Positions 1-8,159 of a DNA stretch of 61,831 nucleotides are shown one piece after another (the first letter of the stretch is position 1; each line of letters opens with the position of its first letter). A model generated the notes under the pieces. It searched no databases. It saw only the letters and a program-made list of their open reading frames with translations, and was not told the DNA's origin. Origin of the DNA: Nitrospira sp. Its GTDB lineage: Bacteria; Nitrospirota; Nitrospiria; Nitrospirales; Nitrospiraceae. The stretch is from positions 1 to 61,831 of the forward strand of contig JAOUGT010000002.1 in NCBI GenBank assembly GCA_029865485.1. Direction: 5' to 3'. A program made the position numbers and the translations under genes.

Positions 1-1
1 G

Positions 2-127
2 CCGGACAGAAAAGCCATTGAAATTCTCCGGATGGTCAAATCCAAGACTGCCGGAGCGATTCTTTCGCAAGTGCGAGCGGATCGAGCGGCCAAACTTACC
101 GAACAGTTGCTGATACAAACGCCCTAG
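2..127 (+). CDS. MotE-like flagellar protein, C-terminal fragment
   Basis: Only the last 41 codons lie in the window; the reading frame is open from base 2 to a TAG at 125-127. The fragment reads as an amphipathic helix (KAIEILRMVKSK, then AGAILSQVRADRAAKLTEQL). It resembles the MgtE-N-like C-terminal domain of MotE/YlxF proteins, which commonly lie between fliJ and fliK and are thought to support stator or motor function. Position just upstream of fliK fits. The upstream coiled-coil part is outside the window, so the assignment is tentative. Confidence 0.55.
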   Translation, partial: PDRKAIEILRMVKSKTAGAILSQVRADRAAKLTEQLLIQTP

Positions 128-158
128 AGACCAGCAATTACTCAACTCACTCCTCGTT

Positions 159-173
159 CGCAAATCATTTGCG
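159..173. other. 15-bp perfect palindrome in the gap before the exported-protein gene
   Basis: CGCAAAT-C-ATTTGCG is a 7-bp inverted repeat with a 1-base centre. A second short dyad, GGTGAC-TCT-GTCACC, lies at 267-281. The 257-base gap 128-384 holds no convincing gene. Either dyad could be an operator or part of a weak terminator; nothing in the sequence decides between these. Confidence 0.3.
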
Positions 174-384
174 CCCATCGAGCCTTTCCGGCCTTGATCT
201 GGACGCGATGTTCATGGAGTTTGACTTCGTTGGAAGCTCCATAACCACACCTTCACTGTATGCGGAGGTGACTCTGTCACCACATCTCCTGCCAGCTTGT
301 GTTCTTCTGCTCCATCCGTTATAAGACGCAACATATTTGTCCAGGTCCTGGAATTCTTCTTCATCTATAAGGGGGGGGGATGAT

Positions 385-993
385 ATGTCTGAAGATCGTA
401 TTTGGGGCAGTCGATCAGTGCGCGTACTTCAGCGTGCAGCATCCCTTTTGTTTGGTGCGGTTGTCCTCGCAGTCGGATTTATTTCTGTACCGGCATTTGC
501 CGGGCCGCCTGTGCCGTTTAGTGTGAGCGGCACGATCCTGACGATCGATACCGGGGATGTGAACCCTGCTGGTCAGAGCGGGCGGTTTATTGTCAGGGAT
601 CGACACATCACCGGTACGTTGACAGGCGCCATTGGAGGGACGACCGGTGTCCCGTTCGTCATTACCTACGATGCCAATGTTCCGCTTGCCACCCAATCTG
701 GTCGTATCCATGCCAGAATGATTGCTGGGGTCTACGAGGCCAATATGACGATGGCCTCAAGCACCGGGCCGACACCCGTAGAGTGTGAGGTCCCAGATGG
801 TGCGACGTGCTTTGCAACGCCAGGTGGAAACTTCGTTCCGGGACTCTTGCTCAATGGCCGGATGAACTTCCAGAGTGGAGCAAAAGGACAGGGCAATGTG
901 ACGGGATGGTTGATCCCCATTTTGGATGAACAAGGACACATCGTCAGCATTGCGGCCAGCCTGCTCACGATCACTGGGCAGTGGACACATTGA
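385..993 (+). CDS. Predicted exported protein of unknown function
   Basis: This encodes about 202 residues from ATG 385. That start sits 5 bases after a run of nine G (371-379) that can serve as ribosome binding site; an upstream in-frame ATG at 337 lacks one. The N-terminus has arginines followed by a hydrophobic stretch (LLFGAVVLAVGFISV) and a likely signal-peptidase site at AFA/GP, so export to the periplasm or beyond is likely. The mature part is rich in Gly, Thr and Val with alternating beta-like stretches and two cysteines about 12 residues apart that could form a disulfide. I recognise no family. It interrupts the usual motE-fliK order and is followed by a hairpin at 1104-1134, so it may be its own transcription unit. 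Confidence 0.6.
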   Translation: MSEDRIWGSRSVRVLQRAASLLFGAVVLAVGFISVPAFAGPPVPFSVSGTILTIDTGDVNPAGQSGRFIVRDRHITGTLTGAIGGTTGVPFVITYDANVPLATQSGRIHARMIAGVYEANMTMASSTGPTPVECEVPDGATCFATPGGNFVPGLLLNGRMNFQSGAKGQGNVTGWLIPILDEQGHIVSIAASLLTITGQWTH

Positions 994-1103
994 GCGTCGA
1001 AGGATCTCAGTCAAGCGCCGGGCAGCAGCTTCGGCAGCCGGGGAGGAGCTGGGAGATGTCCCATGCCCGGACAGCTTGATTGGCACTTCCGGTTCACATT
1101 ACC

Positions 1104-1134
1104 CGAGGAGGATGCGAAAGGGGGATCCTCCTCG
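1104..1134 (+). terminator. Strong hairpin after the exported-protein gene
   Basis: CGAGGAGGAT (1104-1113) pairs perfectly with ATCCTCCTCG (1125-1134) across an 11-base loop. There is no T-tract, so it may be a rho-independent-like terminator or an mRNA-stabilising hairpin. The surrounding 347-base gap 994-1340 holds no other gene that I can support; besides this hairpin it contains the promoter-like site at 1288-1303. Confidence 0.5.
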
Positions 1135-1287
1135 AGTTGATCGTCCGTTATAAGGAACGTTGGAGCGGCTCTTTTCCCTTTTGGTCACTTTTGCCTACCG
1201 GCTAGTAAAGTTTTCCCCGTTCGCTCGAATATCTCTCCAGTCACGATAGAACCCCTCGATATTTCAGGTTCTCCCGAATCACCAATA

Positions 1288-1303
1288 TGGCATAAAGCTT
1301 GTA
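1288..1303 (+). promoter_or_regulatory. Sigma-54-like promoter before fliK (imperfect)
   Basis: TGGCATAAAGCTTGTA matches the -24/-12 pattern TGGCAC-N5-TTGCA with correct geometry: GG, exactly 10 bases, then GT where GC is expected. It lies 38 bases upstream of the fliK start and resembles the better sites at 5746 and 16912. The GC-to-GT change lowers confidence. Confidence 0.45.
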
Positions 1304-1340
1304 TTCACGTTGCGCGTGGATCAATAGAGGATGGTCTAAC

Positions 1341-3047
1341 GTGAACTTTACGATTCCTGACATACAACCGCCTGCTTCCGGATCGCCTAATGACATGGGT
1401 GTTCGGGCGACTCGAGCGACGGGCTCGTCCGGTTCCGCTGGTGGCCGGAAGAGTTTTTCCACTGTGCTTCAGGGGGTTCGTGAAGACGGGGGGAGAGCGG
1501 ACACGCGCAGCGTCGATGACGGTCGATCAACGAGCAAGGCGGACCAGAAGACTCGCTCGACGGATGCCAGAGAGCAGAGTTCTTCTTCCTCTCACAGTGA
1601 GCGCACGGATGGGACAACCTCTCAGTCAAGGCCTGCGGATGAAGCTAGGACAAGCGATGCCACGGAAGGGGACTCAAAGGATTCCCGGACGGATCTGGCA
1701 ACTCCCGCAGAACAGGGTCGTGGAGGATCCGATGTTCAAGGAGGAACGTCGGAGTCGCTTTCACCTGTCATGACTCCTCAGGCTGTGGCCCAAGCGATAA
1801 CCCAAACCGAGGTTCGTATGGAAGGAGAGGACTTCTTCACGACTGAAGAACCGGCTCATCCAGCACAACCTTCATCCGACCCTCTAGCACAGTCTCACAC
1901 TGGGTTATTCACGGCACGGACAGACTCCCCTGGGGCGAAGAATTCTTCGCTAACCATGGAGGATTCCGCTGAAACTCCTGCGCTTACAAGTGATGCAAAA
2001 GGTGCTCAGCATGTTGTGCCGAACCAGGCATCAGATGCTCCGGAGATTCTTTCCAAAACCGGCACGGCTCCGGTCCCGACCAGCGAGCCAGGGTTCTCTG
2101 TGACCGGCAAGGCAGCCGCGCCAGAGATGACGACTCGTCCAGAAGCGCGTCCTGCTCCGCCGGACTCACCGCTCCGTTCACCTCTTTCACAGATGGATGC
2201 GACTGGTTCCGGATCTGCTCCGATTCAGCCTTCGATTCAGGCCGAGGCGATGGTGGCCGGTGGGAAACCAGAGAGTGCCAAGGCCGATAGCCTGTTCCGC
2301 GAAGCTATTCCGTTCGATCGTATGGCGTCCCCGGAGGTAAGCCAGGACGAGCCACCACTTCGCGAGCATCAGGATACCGGAGGGAGAACTATTCCGGTTG
2401 CGCTGTATGGGCAGGGAGCAACTCCAGAAGAGGATGGGCAATTCCCCGGGTTCTCGGGTGACCAGAAGAGTACCCAACATGATCAGCAGGAGTCCAAGCC
2501 TCTCCAACAGCCGGCAGTCGTTGATCGCCAAATTCTTGGAGCACAGCCGACCGAGTCGATGATGGTGGGTGCACATGGGCGCACGGTTGTGAGTCCGCCT
2601 CCTCCTGCTCCGTCCAACTCAGGCGCGCCGGTCTCGCCGGCTGTGCCGACTCATCATATTGAGCCGCTTGCCCAAGGGATGACTCGTTCTGTGGTCTTCA
2701 ACGTGGCGCAGCCTGATATCGGTCAGGTGAATATTCGTGTCGCACTGACGAATGAGATAGTTCATACCCATTTGTCGGCGGACAGGCCGGAAGTGGGGCA
2801 GTTCTTCATCAATGGGCAAGACCGGCTCCAGGCTGCCTTCCAGGCGAGTGGGTTGGACATGGGGCAATTCCGTGTGGATATCGATCGTCAAGGTGCGGGA
2901 CGTTCCTTCTATCAGGGTTCTTCTCAGGAACAGGGACAGAGCTGGAATCAGGGAGCACAGGGACAGGGGACATCGTGGGAGCAGGGGGCTGAACGACGGG
3001 ATGAGCAGCGATCTTCGCTCCATGGGCTCTTGAACGTCGTGGCGTAG
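1341..3047 (+). CDS. fliK: Flagellar hook-length control protein FliK
   Basis: About 568 residues from GTG 1341, preceded by AGAGG at 1326-1330; the more upstream ATG at 1299 is in frame but overlaps the promoter-like site and has no ribosome binding site. FliK is the secreted molecular ruler that stops hook growth and switches export to late substrates through FlhB. Residues 1 to about 440 are low-complexity (Ser, Thr, Pro, Gly, Gln), as expected of the ruler. Residues about 450-530 match the C-terminal Flg_hook domain (VFNVAQPDIGQVNIRVAL, later FRVDIDRQ). The tail carries a short Gln/Gly repeat (SSQEQGQSWNQGAQGQ). flgD follows 21 bases downstream. FliK proteins diverge strongly; the call rests on the C-domain and on context. 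Confidence 0.85.
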   Translation: MNFTIPDIQPPASGSPNDMGVRATRATGSSGSAGGRKSFSTVLQGVREDGGRADTRSVDDGRSTSKADQKTRSTDAREQSSSSSHSERTDGTTSQSRPADEARTSDATEGDSKDSRTDLATPAEQGRGGSDVQGGTSESLSPVMTPQAVAQAITQTEVRMEGEDFFTTEEPAHPAQPSSDPLAQSHTGLFTARTDSPGAKNSSLTMEDSAETPALTSDAKGAQHVVPNQASDAPEILSKTGTAPVPTSEPGFSVTGKAAAPEMTTRPEARPAPPDSPLRSPLSQMDATGSGSAPIQPSIQAEAMVAGGKPESAKADSLFREAIPFDRMASPEVSQDEPPLREHQDTGGRTIPVALYGQGATPEEDGQFPGFSGDQKSTQHDQQESKPLQQPAVVDRQILGAQPTESMMVGAHGRTVVSPPPPAPSNSGAPVSPAVPTHHIEPLAQGMTRSVVFNVAQPDIGQVNIRVALTNEIVHTHLSADRPEVGQFFINGQDRLQAAFQASGLDMGQFRVDIDRQGAGRSFYQGSSQEQGQSWNQGAQGQGTSWEQGAERRDEQRSSLHGLLNVVA

Positions 3048-3068
3048 GTCGGAAGGGAGCAAGCGGAC

Positions 3069-3722
3069 ATGGCGACCATATCAGGAATCAGTTCAACGAC
3101 GGCACCACCGGCGCCTGAGAAAACAGGACCTCGTCAGATGGGGCAGGATGATTTTCTGAAGTTGCTCGTCACGCAGTTAAAGAACCAGGATCCCCTGAAG
3201 CCCACGGACAATACCGAGTTTGTGTCGCAACTCGCTCAATTCAGCCAACTGGAGCAGACCGCAAAACAGGCTGATCTGCTTCAGAAGAGCCTCGATGCAC
3301 AAACCGCCTCATTGCAGTTCACCCTGTTGCCGATGGTTGGGCGCCGGATCACCATCGATCGTCCGCTCACGCAGTTGGGTCAGGGACCGGCTGCGATCAC
3401 GTACAATCTTGAGAAAGATGCGGCAAAGGTCCAGGTCACGATAGTGGATGCGCAGCGCCGAGTGGTGCGCACATTGGACTCTTCCGGCAATCAGGCGGGA
3501 CTCAATCAGGTGCAATGGGACGGGAAGGATGATAAAGGCGTCGCTCTGCCACCCGGTGTCTATCAATATGCGATTTCTGCGGTCGATCGTCAGGGGGCGG
3601 CAGTGGCGGCACAGGGCCGCGCGCAACTGACGGTGACGGGTGTTCGGATGGAGGACGACAAACCAAAGCTGGCGGTCGGCGCGCTCTCCGTGGATCCATC
3701 CGATATTGTGGAAGTGCAGTAG
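3069..3722 (+). CDS. flgD: Flagellar hook capping/scaffold protein FlgD
   Basis: 217 residues. FlgD caps the growing hook and directs FlgE polymerisation outside the outer membrane. The N-terminal signature is clear (DFLKLLVTQLKNQDPLKP, then FVSQLAQFSQLEQ at residues about 28-65). The C-terminal half (about 95-200) has the FlgD Tudor/Ig-like pattern, including WDGKDDKGVALPPGVYQYA. It lies between fliK and flgE, the standard hook order, with a 41-base gap to flgE. Confidence 0.95.
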   Translation: MATISGISSTTAPPAPEKTGPRQMGQDDFLKLLVTQLKNQDPLKPTDNTEFVSQLAQFSQLEQTAKQADLLQKSLDAQTASLQFTLLPMVGRRITIDRPLTQLGQGPAAITYNLEKDAAKVQVTIVDAQRRVVRTLDSSGNQAGLNQVQWDGKDDKGVALPPGVYQYAISAVDRQGAAVAAQGRAQLTVTGVRMEDDKPKLAVGALSVDPSDIVEVQ

Positions 3723-3763
3723 CAAGATTTGTCAGAACAAGAGGAAGAAGGAGGCATCTACCC

Positions 3764-5503
3764 ATGGGAATTCTGTCGTCCTTATTTTCCGGGGTCAGCG
3801 GGCTCAATGCCAATGGCACGGCGCTCTCCGTGATCGGCAATAACATCGCCAATCTCAGTACGGTCGGCTTCAAAGGGAGTAAAGCGACGTTCGCCGACTT
3901 GATCAGCTCGTCGATCTCCGGAGGATCAGGCGCGATTCAGACCGGCATCGGCGTGGCCCTGACCTCTGTTCAGGGCAATTTCTCCCAAGGCTCGCTCTCC
4001 ACCTCGTCCAACGTCCTGGACCTTGCGATCGACGGCAATGGATTCTTTATCGTGCAAGATTCCCAAAATGCGACGTTTTACTCGCGCGCCGGTCTCTTTC
4101 GGCTGGATAAGAACAACAATGTCGTGGATCCCACGGGATTCAAGTTACAGGGGTTCCTTGCGGACACCACCGGCACGATCACCGGGACGATCGGTGATAT
4201 TTCACTGCCTTCGACGACGGCCTCGCCGCGCGCCACGACGACGGCGCTGGTTGCCGCCAATTTGAATTCCGCCACGGTACCAACGGGCGTCCGTGGGAAC
4301 ATCGTGAGTTCGTCCCCCTCCGCCACCACGACGGTTGCTGGGACCAATGATTCATTCAACATCAACTTGAACGGGGACGGGGCTCAAACGATCACAGTAG
4401 CGAACGGCCTGACCGGTTCGGCGTTGGCGACGGCGATTCAAAACGCGGTCCGCTCGCTCACGCCGACTGATCCGTTCAAGGCTGCGGCCTACACGGGATT
4501 CACCGCATCGGTCAATCCGTCCGGTACGTTCACGTTCGCCTCTGGACTGACAGGCACCACGAACAATTCCACCACCGGGACGGGGACCGTCGTGGTGACG
4601 GCCAATGGCGCGAATACGCTGGCGGCCAATCTGAATATGCTCGCGCCGGTCTCCACCACCGGGACAAGCTTTTTGCTGACCGACCCTCCGGCGACCTCTA
4701 ATTTCTCAACGTCCATGACGGTATTTGACACGCTCGGCAACAGTCATTTGTTGACCACCTATTTCACGAAAACCGGGGCGAATACGTGGAATTATAACGT
4801 CGTGGCCTCTGCCGCCGAGGTGGTGACGGCCAATTACGATCCCAGCAATATCGATGCGACGCTCGGCATCGTGCGAGTGGGGGCCGGGACCTTGACGTTC
4901 GGGACGGATGGAACATTGGATCGAGAGAGCACGGTCATTCGGTACGATACGAGTACTGCGGCAGGAGCCTCAGGCACCACACCGGGGCAGTTGCAAGTGG
5001 ATTTTGTCGGCGCGACGGCCGACCAATTGATCACCATGAACTACGGCTCAAGCGTCACGACCGACGGGGGAAACGGGCTTGATGGGACGACGCAATTTGG
5101 GTCCACATCGGCGCTGGTGCAACAGACGCAGGACGGGTTCGCGGCCGGTTCACTCCAAGCCTTCTCGGTCGATGCCAATGGGGTCATCAGCGGCCGGTTT
5201 TCCAATGGCCAATTACGGGCATTGGCGCAGGTTGTCCTTGCACGATTTCCTGATCCCATTGGATTGACGAGGACCGGGAAGAATACCTTCGCACAGTCCG
5301 GGAATTCCGGTCAGCCGGTCAACGGGACTCCGGATAGTGCCGGTCTCGGACGAGTGTTGTCCAATTCACTTGAGTTGTCGAACGTCGATCTGGGTGAAAG
5401 CTTTATCGACATGATTGCGGCCCAGCGCGGCTTTCAAGCCAATTCGAGGGTGATTACGACTTCGGACGAAATCCTGCAAGAGCTCGTGAATCTGAAACGC
5501 TAG
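3764..5503 (+). CDS. flgE: Flagellar hook protein FlgE (long form)
   Basis: 579 residues, well above the roughly 400 of the enteric protein. It is the structural subunit of the hook. The N-terminal D0 rod motif is SLFSGVSGLNANG followed by NNIANLSTVGFKGS; the C-terminal D0 helix (SNVDLGESFIDMIAAQRGFQ) is typical. The extra length is in residues about 150-320, a Thr/Gly/Asn-rich module with NDSFNINLNGDGAQTITV, similar in style to inserts in FlgK, FlgL and FliD of this window, and probably surface exposed. The start at 3764 is set by AAGGAGG about 10 bases upstream. A stem-loop at 5511-5559 closes the hook operon. Confidence 0.95.
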   Translation: MGILSSLFSGVSGLNANGTALSVIGNNIANLSTVGFKGSKATFADLISSSISGGSGAIQTGIGVALTSVQGNFSQGSLSTSSNVLDLAIDGNGFFIVQDSQNATFYSRAGLFRLDKNNNVVDPTGFKLQGFLADTTGTITGTIGDISLPSTTASPRATTTALVAANLNSATVPTGVRGNIVSSSPSATTTVAGTNDSFNINLNGDGAQTITVANGLTGSALATAIQNAVRSLTPTDPFKAAAYTGFTASVNPSGTFTFASGLTGTTNNSTTGTGTVVVTANGANTLAANLNMLAPVSTTGTSFLLTDPPATSNFSTSMTVFDTLGNSHLLTTYFTKTGANTWNYNVVASAAEVVTANYDPSNIDATLGIVRVGAGTLTFGTDGTLDRESTVIRYDTSTAAGASGTTPGQLQVDFVGATADQLITMNYGSSVTTDGGNGLDGTTQFGSTSALVQQTQDGFAAGSLQAFSVDANGVISGRFSNGQLRALAQVVLARFPDPIGLTRTGKNTFAQSGNSGQPVNGTPDSAGLGRVLSNSLELSNVDLGESFIDMIAAQRGFQANSRVITTSDEILQELVNLKR

Positions 5504-5510
5504 ATGATGG

Positions 5511-5559
5511 TGTAGAACGGCTGGGAGGCTTTGTCCGGCTCCCAGCCAGCTCTTCTACA
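5511..5559 (+). terminator. Double-armed stem-loop after flgE
   Basis: The inner arms GGCTGGGAG (5519-5527) and CTCCCAGCC (5539-5547) pair perfectly, and the outer arms TGTAGAA (5511-5517) and TTCTACA (5553-5559) also pair. There is no long T-run. It probably ends the fliK-flgD-flgE transcript. The rest of the 297-base gap 5504-5800 contains short repeats of a TGACGG motif (about 5608-5650) and the sigma-54 site. Confidence 0.65.
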
Positions 5560-5745
5560 GGGTTCTCCTCAAGGGGCTTTCTCACATGAATTCCGCCAGG
5601 GGCAGCCCGTCAGTTCCTTGACGGTGTCAATGACTTGCCTGACGGTATTGGTTGCCGGTGCCGGTGTTCTTGCCTGCTTTCCACCGAACCCTCTGTCAAA
5701 TATATCGATTGTGAATCATCGTAGCCAATCCTGGCGATCATTCAA

Positions 5746-5761
5746 TGGCATATGCATTGCA
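5746..5761 (+). promoter_or_regulatory. Sigma-54 promoter of the fliL-M-N-O-P-Q-R operon
   Basis: TGGCATATGCATTGCA has GG at 5747-5748, exactly 10 bases, then GC at 5759-5760, preceded by TT: a near-consensus -24/-12 element. Transcription would start about 12 bases after the GC, near 5772, leaving a leader of about 29 bases with GGAGG before fliL ATG 5801. Sigma-54 control of class II flagellar genes is established in polar flagellates such as Vibrio and Pseudomonas. Confidence 0.75.
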
Positions 5762-5800
5762 GTCACTTCACGGAGGCATTGAGGCCTTCAAGGAGGAGCC

Positions 5801-6352
5801 ATGGCAGATGCAGCCGAGACGGATGGAAAAGCTTCAGGAGCGGCGTCTGTTCCGCCCTTTCCGATGAAATTGCTCCTGATCGTGTCGGTGGTCGCCCTGG
5901 TGTTTGGTGTGGGGGGCGCGATCGTTGCCGTCAAATTCTTCGGCGGATCCGATAAAGCTGCAGAACATGCCGACGAGCATAAGACCGAGACGGCGGCCAA
6001 GGCCGACGCGCATGCCGACGCGAGCGGAAAACCAGGACAACCTGCCGCACTGGGGGTCATGTTCGATCTGGACCCGTTCATCGTGAATCTGGCGGATGTG
6101 CCGGATGTGCGCTATTTGAAGCTGACCGTCAAGCTTGAGGTCGACAGTGAAGCGGTGTCCGCCGACCTGTCCGCACGAGTTCCGCAGGTCCGTGACGCCA
6201 TCCTGGTGTTGCTGAGCAGTAAGGATGTGAATGCGGTCAGAACGACGCAAGGGAAGTTTCAGTTGCGGGATGAGATTACGCAACGGATCAACGGGTTGCT
6301 TCCGAAGCCGGGCGTCCGGTCCGCCTATTTTACGGATTTCGTCGTTCAGTAA
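5801..6352 (+). CDS. fliL: Flagellar basal body-associated protein FliL
   Basis: 183 residues with a single transmembrane segment near residues 22-46 (LLLIVSVVALVFGVGGAIVA) after a short cytoplasmic tail. A charged Ala/His/Glu linker follows, then the periplasmic FliL domain (LGVMFDLDPFIVNLAD, later RYLKLTVKLEV). FliL rings surround and support MotAB stators. It is the first gene after the sigma-54 site at 5746 and ends 11 bases before fliM. Confidence 0.92.
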   Translation: MADAAETDGKASGAASVPPFPMKLLLIVSVVALVFGVGGAIVAVKFFGGSDKAAEHADEHKTETAAKADAHADASGKPGQPAALGVMFDLDPFIVNLADVPDVRYLKLTVKLEVDSEAVSADLSARVPQVRDAILVLLSSKDVNAVRTTQGKFQLRDEITQRINGLLPKPGVRSAYFTDFVVQ

Positions 6353-6363
6353 ACACCAGCAGT

Positions 6364-7338
6364 ATGGAAAAGATACTCTCGCAAGACGAAATTGATGCCC
6401 TCCTGAAGGGTGTCGTGTCAGGAGAGGTCGATACGGCGCCCAAGGAAAGTGAGGCGCCGTCGGCGGGGGTGGCGCAGTACGATCTCTTCAATCAGGAACG
6501 GATCATCCGTGGGCGCATGCCGACCATGGAGATGATCAACGACCGGTTCATTCGCCGCCAGTCGGTCGTCTGGACGAATATGTTCCGTGAGGTCGTCAAT
6601 TTCGTCGTCGTCGGCACACAGGTGATCAAGTTCGGAGAGTTTCTCAAGAAGGTTCCGATGCCGTCCTCCTTGAACGTCTTTCATATGGCTCCGTTACGTG
6701 GCAGCGCGCTCTTCGTGATGGATGCGTTTCTGGTGTACTTGATCGTGGATTATTTTTTCGGCGGGAAAGGTCAGACGCACGTCAAGCCGGAAGGGCGAGA
6801 CTTCACGCCCGTCCAGTTACGGATCATCAAAAAGCTTCTGTTGCATGCGCTGAGCGATCTGGAGATTGCCTGGCATGCCATTGTGCCGGTCAAAGTGGAG
6901 TATGTGCGTTCTGAGAGCAACCCGCAGTTTGCCATGGTGGTAACCTCGTCGGAAATCGTCGTGGTGGTGACGCTGCAAGTTGTGCTGGGTGAGACCGCCA
7001 GGGATTTGTATGTGGTCTATCCCTACTCGATGTTGGAACCGATCAAAGAGAAGCTCTATTCAGGCCTCGTCTCCGATCACGTCGATCAATCCGGCGACTG
7101 GAATCATCGCTTTAAAGACCGATTACAAGAGTGCCCGCTTCCAATCGTGGTGCGGCTGGGGACGGCGACCGTCACGGTGAAGGATGTCATGAACTTCTCA
7201 CCGGGGGATGTGATCTTGCTGGACCAGCATCCCGGCGATCCGCTCGACTGTTACATCGAGGGCTATCACAAGTTCCAGGGAAGTCCGGGTGTGTATAAAG
7301 GCAATCAAGCGTGCCGCGTGACAAAGGTGTTGAGCTAG
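6364..7338 (+). CDS. fliM: Flagellar motor switch protein FliM
   Basis: 324 residues. FliM forms the C-ring middle and binds phospho-CheY. The N-terminal CheY-binding motif LSQDEIDALLKGV is present at residues about 4-16. The middle domain carries the GGxG-type loop (YFFGGKGQTHV) near residue 135, and the C-terminal SPOA domain (MNFSPGDVILLD) resembles FliN. It starts 11 bases after fliL and ends 25 bases before fliN. The intact CheY-binding motif fits the two CheY proteins encoded near 54 and 58 kb. Confidence 0.97.
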   Translation: MEKILSQDEIDALLKGVVSGEVDTAPKESEAPSAGVAQYDLFNQERIIRGRMPTMEMINDRFIRRQSVVWTNMFREVVNFVVVGTQVIKFGEFLKKVPMPSSLNVFHMAPLRGSALFVMDAFLVYLIVDYFFGGKGQTHVKPEGRDFTPVQLRIIKKLLLHALSDLEIAWHAIVPVKVEYVRSESNPQFAMVVTSSEIVVVVTLQVVLGETARDLYVVYPYSMLEPIKEKLYSGLVSDHVDQSGDWNHRFKDRLQECPLPIVVRLGTATVTVKDVMNFSPGDVILLDQHPGDPLDCYIEGYHKFQGSPGVYKGNQACRVTKVLS

Positions 7339-7363
7339 CCACGCGCCCACAGGAAGAGTACTC

Positions 7364-7732
7364 ATGGCTGATTCTGACGCTGCAACGGCATCCGATTCGC
7401 AAGCCTTCGGCGGGCAATCCGCACAGGCCACCTCGTTTTCATCCGCCCCACAGACGGAGCCGGGAGGTGCACCGAAGAACATCGACTTTATTCTCGACAT
7501 CCCGATGAGCGTGACGGTGTATGTCGGATCGACAAAGATGGCCATTCGGGATCTCTTACAGCTCGCGCAGGGCTCCGTCATTGAGCTGGATAAACTGGCC
7601 GGTGAACCCATGGATGTGATGGTGAACAATAAGTTGGTGGCTCGCGGCGAAGTGGTGGTCGTCAATGAAAAATTCGGCATTCGCCTGACGGATGTGGTCA
7701 GTGCGGCCGAACGTGTTCAGCAATTGCGATGA
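7364..7732 (+). CDS. fliN: Flagellar motor switch protein FliN
   Basis: 122 residues: a low-complexity N-terminus of about 40 residues, then one SPOA domain (FILDIPMSVTVYVGSTKM, later LAGEPMDVMVNNKLVARGEV). FliN forms the lower C-ring and docks the export ATPase complex. It starts 25 bases after fliM, with GGAAGAG upstream, and ends 19 bases before fliO. Confidence 0.96.
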   Translation: MADSDAATASDSQAFGGQSAQATSFSSAPQTEPGGAPKNIDFILDIPMSVTVYVGSTKMAIRDLLQLAQGSVIELDKLAGEPMDVMVNNKLVARGEVVVVNEKFGIRLTDVVSAAERVQQLR

Positions 7733-7751
7733 GGACTTGGAAGGAGCGCGC

Positions 7752-8159
7752 GTGATCGACGTCTGGGACAGCTTGCTCCGAACCGTCGCAGCGCTGGCCG
7801 TGGTGTTGCTGTGTATCGGTCTCGCGGCCTTCGTGGCGCGCCGAGTGATGGGACCACGGGTCGGGAATGCCGGGGGGCAGCCGCTGGTCCAGGTGTTGGC
7901 CAGCGGCTACCTGGCTCCGCGCAAGACGATCAGTCTGGTGGAGGTCGCCGGCGAGTATCTCATTGTGGGCGCCACGGCAACCGATCTCATTCCGTTAGGA
8001 CGGATCAGTGATACGACGCGTCTGCGAGAATTACTTCGGCGGCCGGCCGAGAAACCCTCTGCTGAGAAGACACGGCTCCCGGGGGCGGACGTGGCGGCGT
8101 GGCTTCAGCGACAGCCGCTTCATTGGACTGATCATGACAAGGAACACCATGGCCACTGA
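7752..8159 (+). CDS. fliO: Flagellar biosynthesis protein FliO
   Basis: About 135 residues from GTG 7752, which has AAGGAG at 7741-7746. One transmembrane helix near residues 8-30 (AALAVVLLCIGLAAFVA) is followed by a small cytoplasmic domain with the FliO pattern (VLASGYLAPRKTISLVEV, YLIVGAT). FliO helps assemble the FliP ring of the export gate. The family is poorly conserved, but position between fliN and fliP supports the call. Its last codons overlap the fliP start, suggesting translational coupling. Confidence 0.85.
   Translation: MIDVWDSLLRTVAALAVVLLCIGLAAFVARRVMGPRVGNAGGQPLVQVLASGYLAPRKTISLVEVAGEYLIVGATATDLIPLGRISDTTRLRELLRRPAEKPSAEKTRLPGADVAAWLQRQPLHWTDHDKEHHGH

Noticed and set aside
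1205..1232. TAAAGTTT before fliK as a sigma-28 site
   Set aside because: The -35 box is good but no GCCGATAA-like box occurs at 11 or 12 bases.
5531..5782. 83-codon open frame between flgE and fliL
   Set aside because: It starts in the terminator stem and runs through the sigma-54 promoter; no recognisable protein features.
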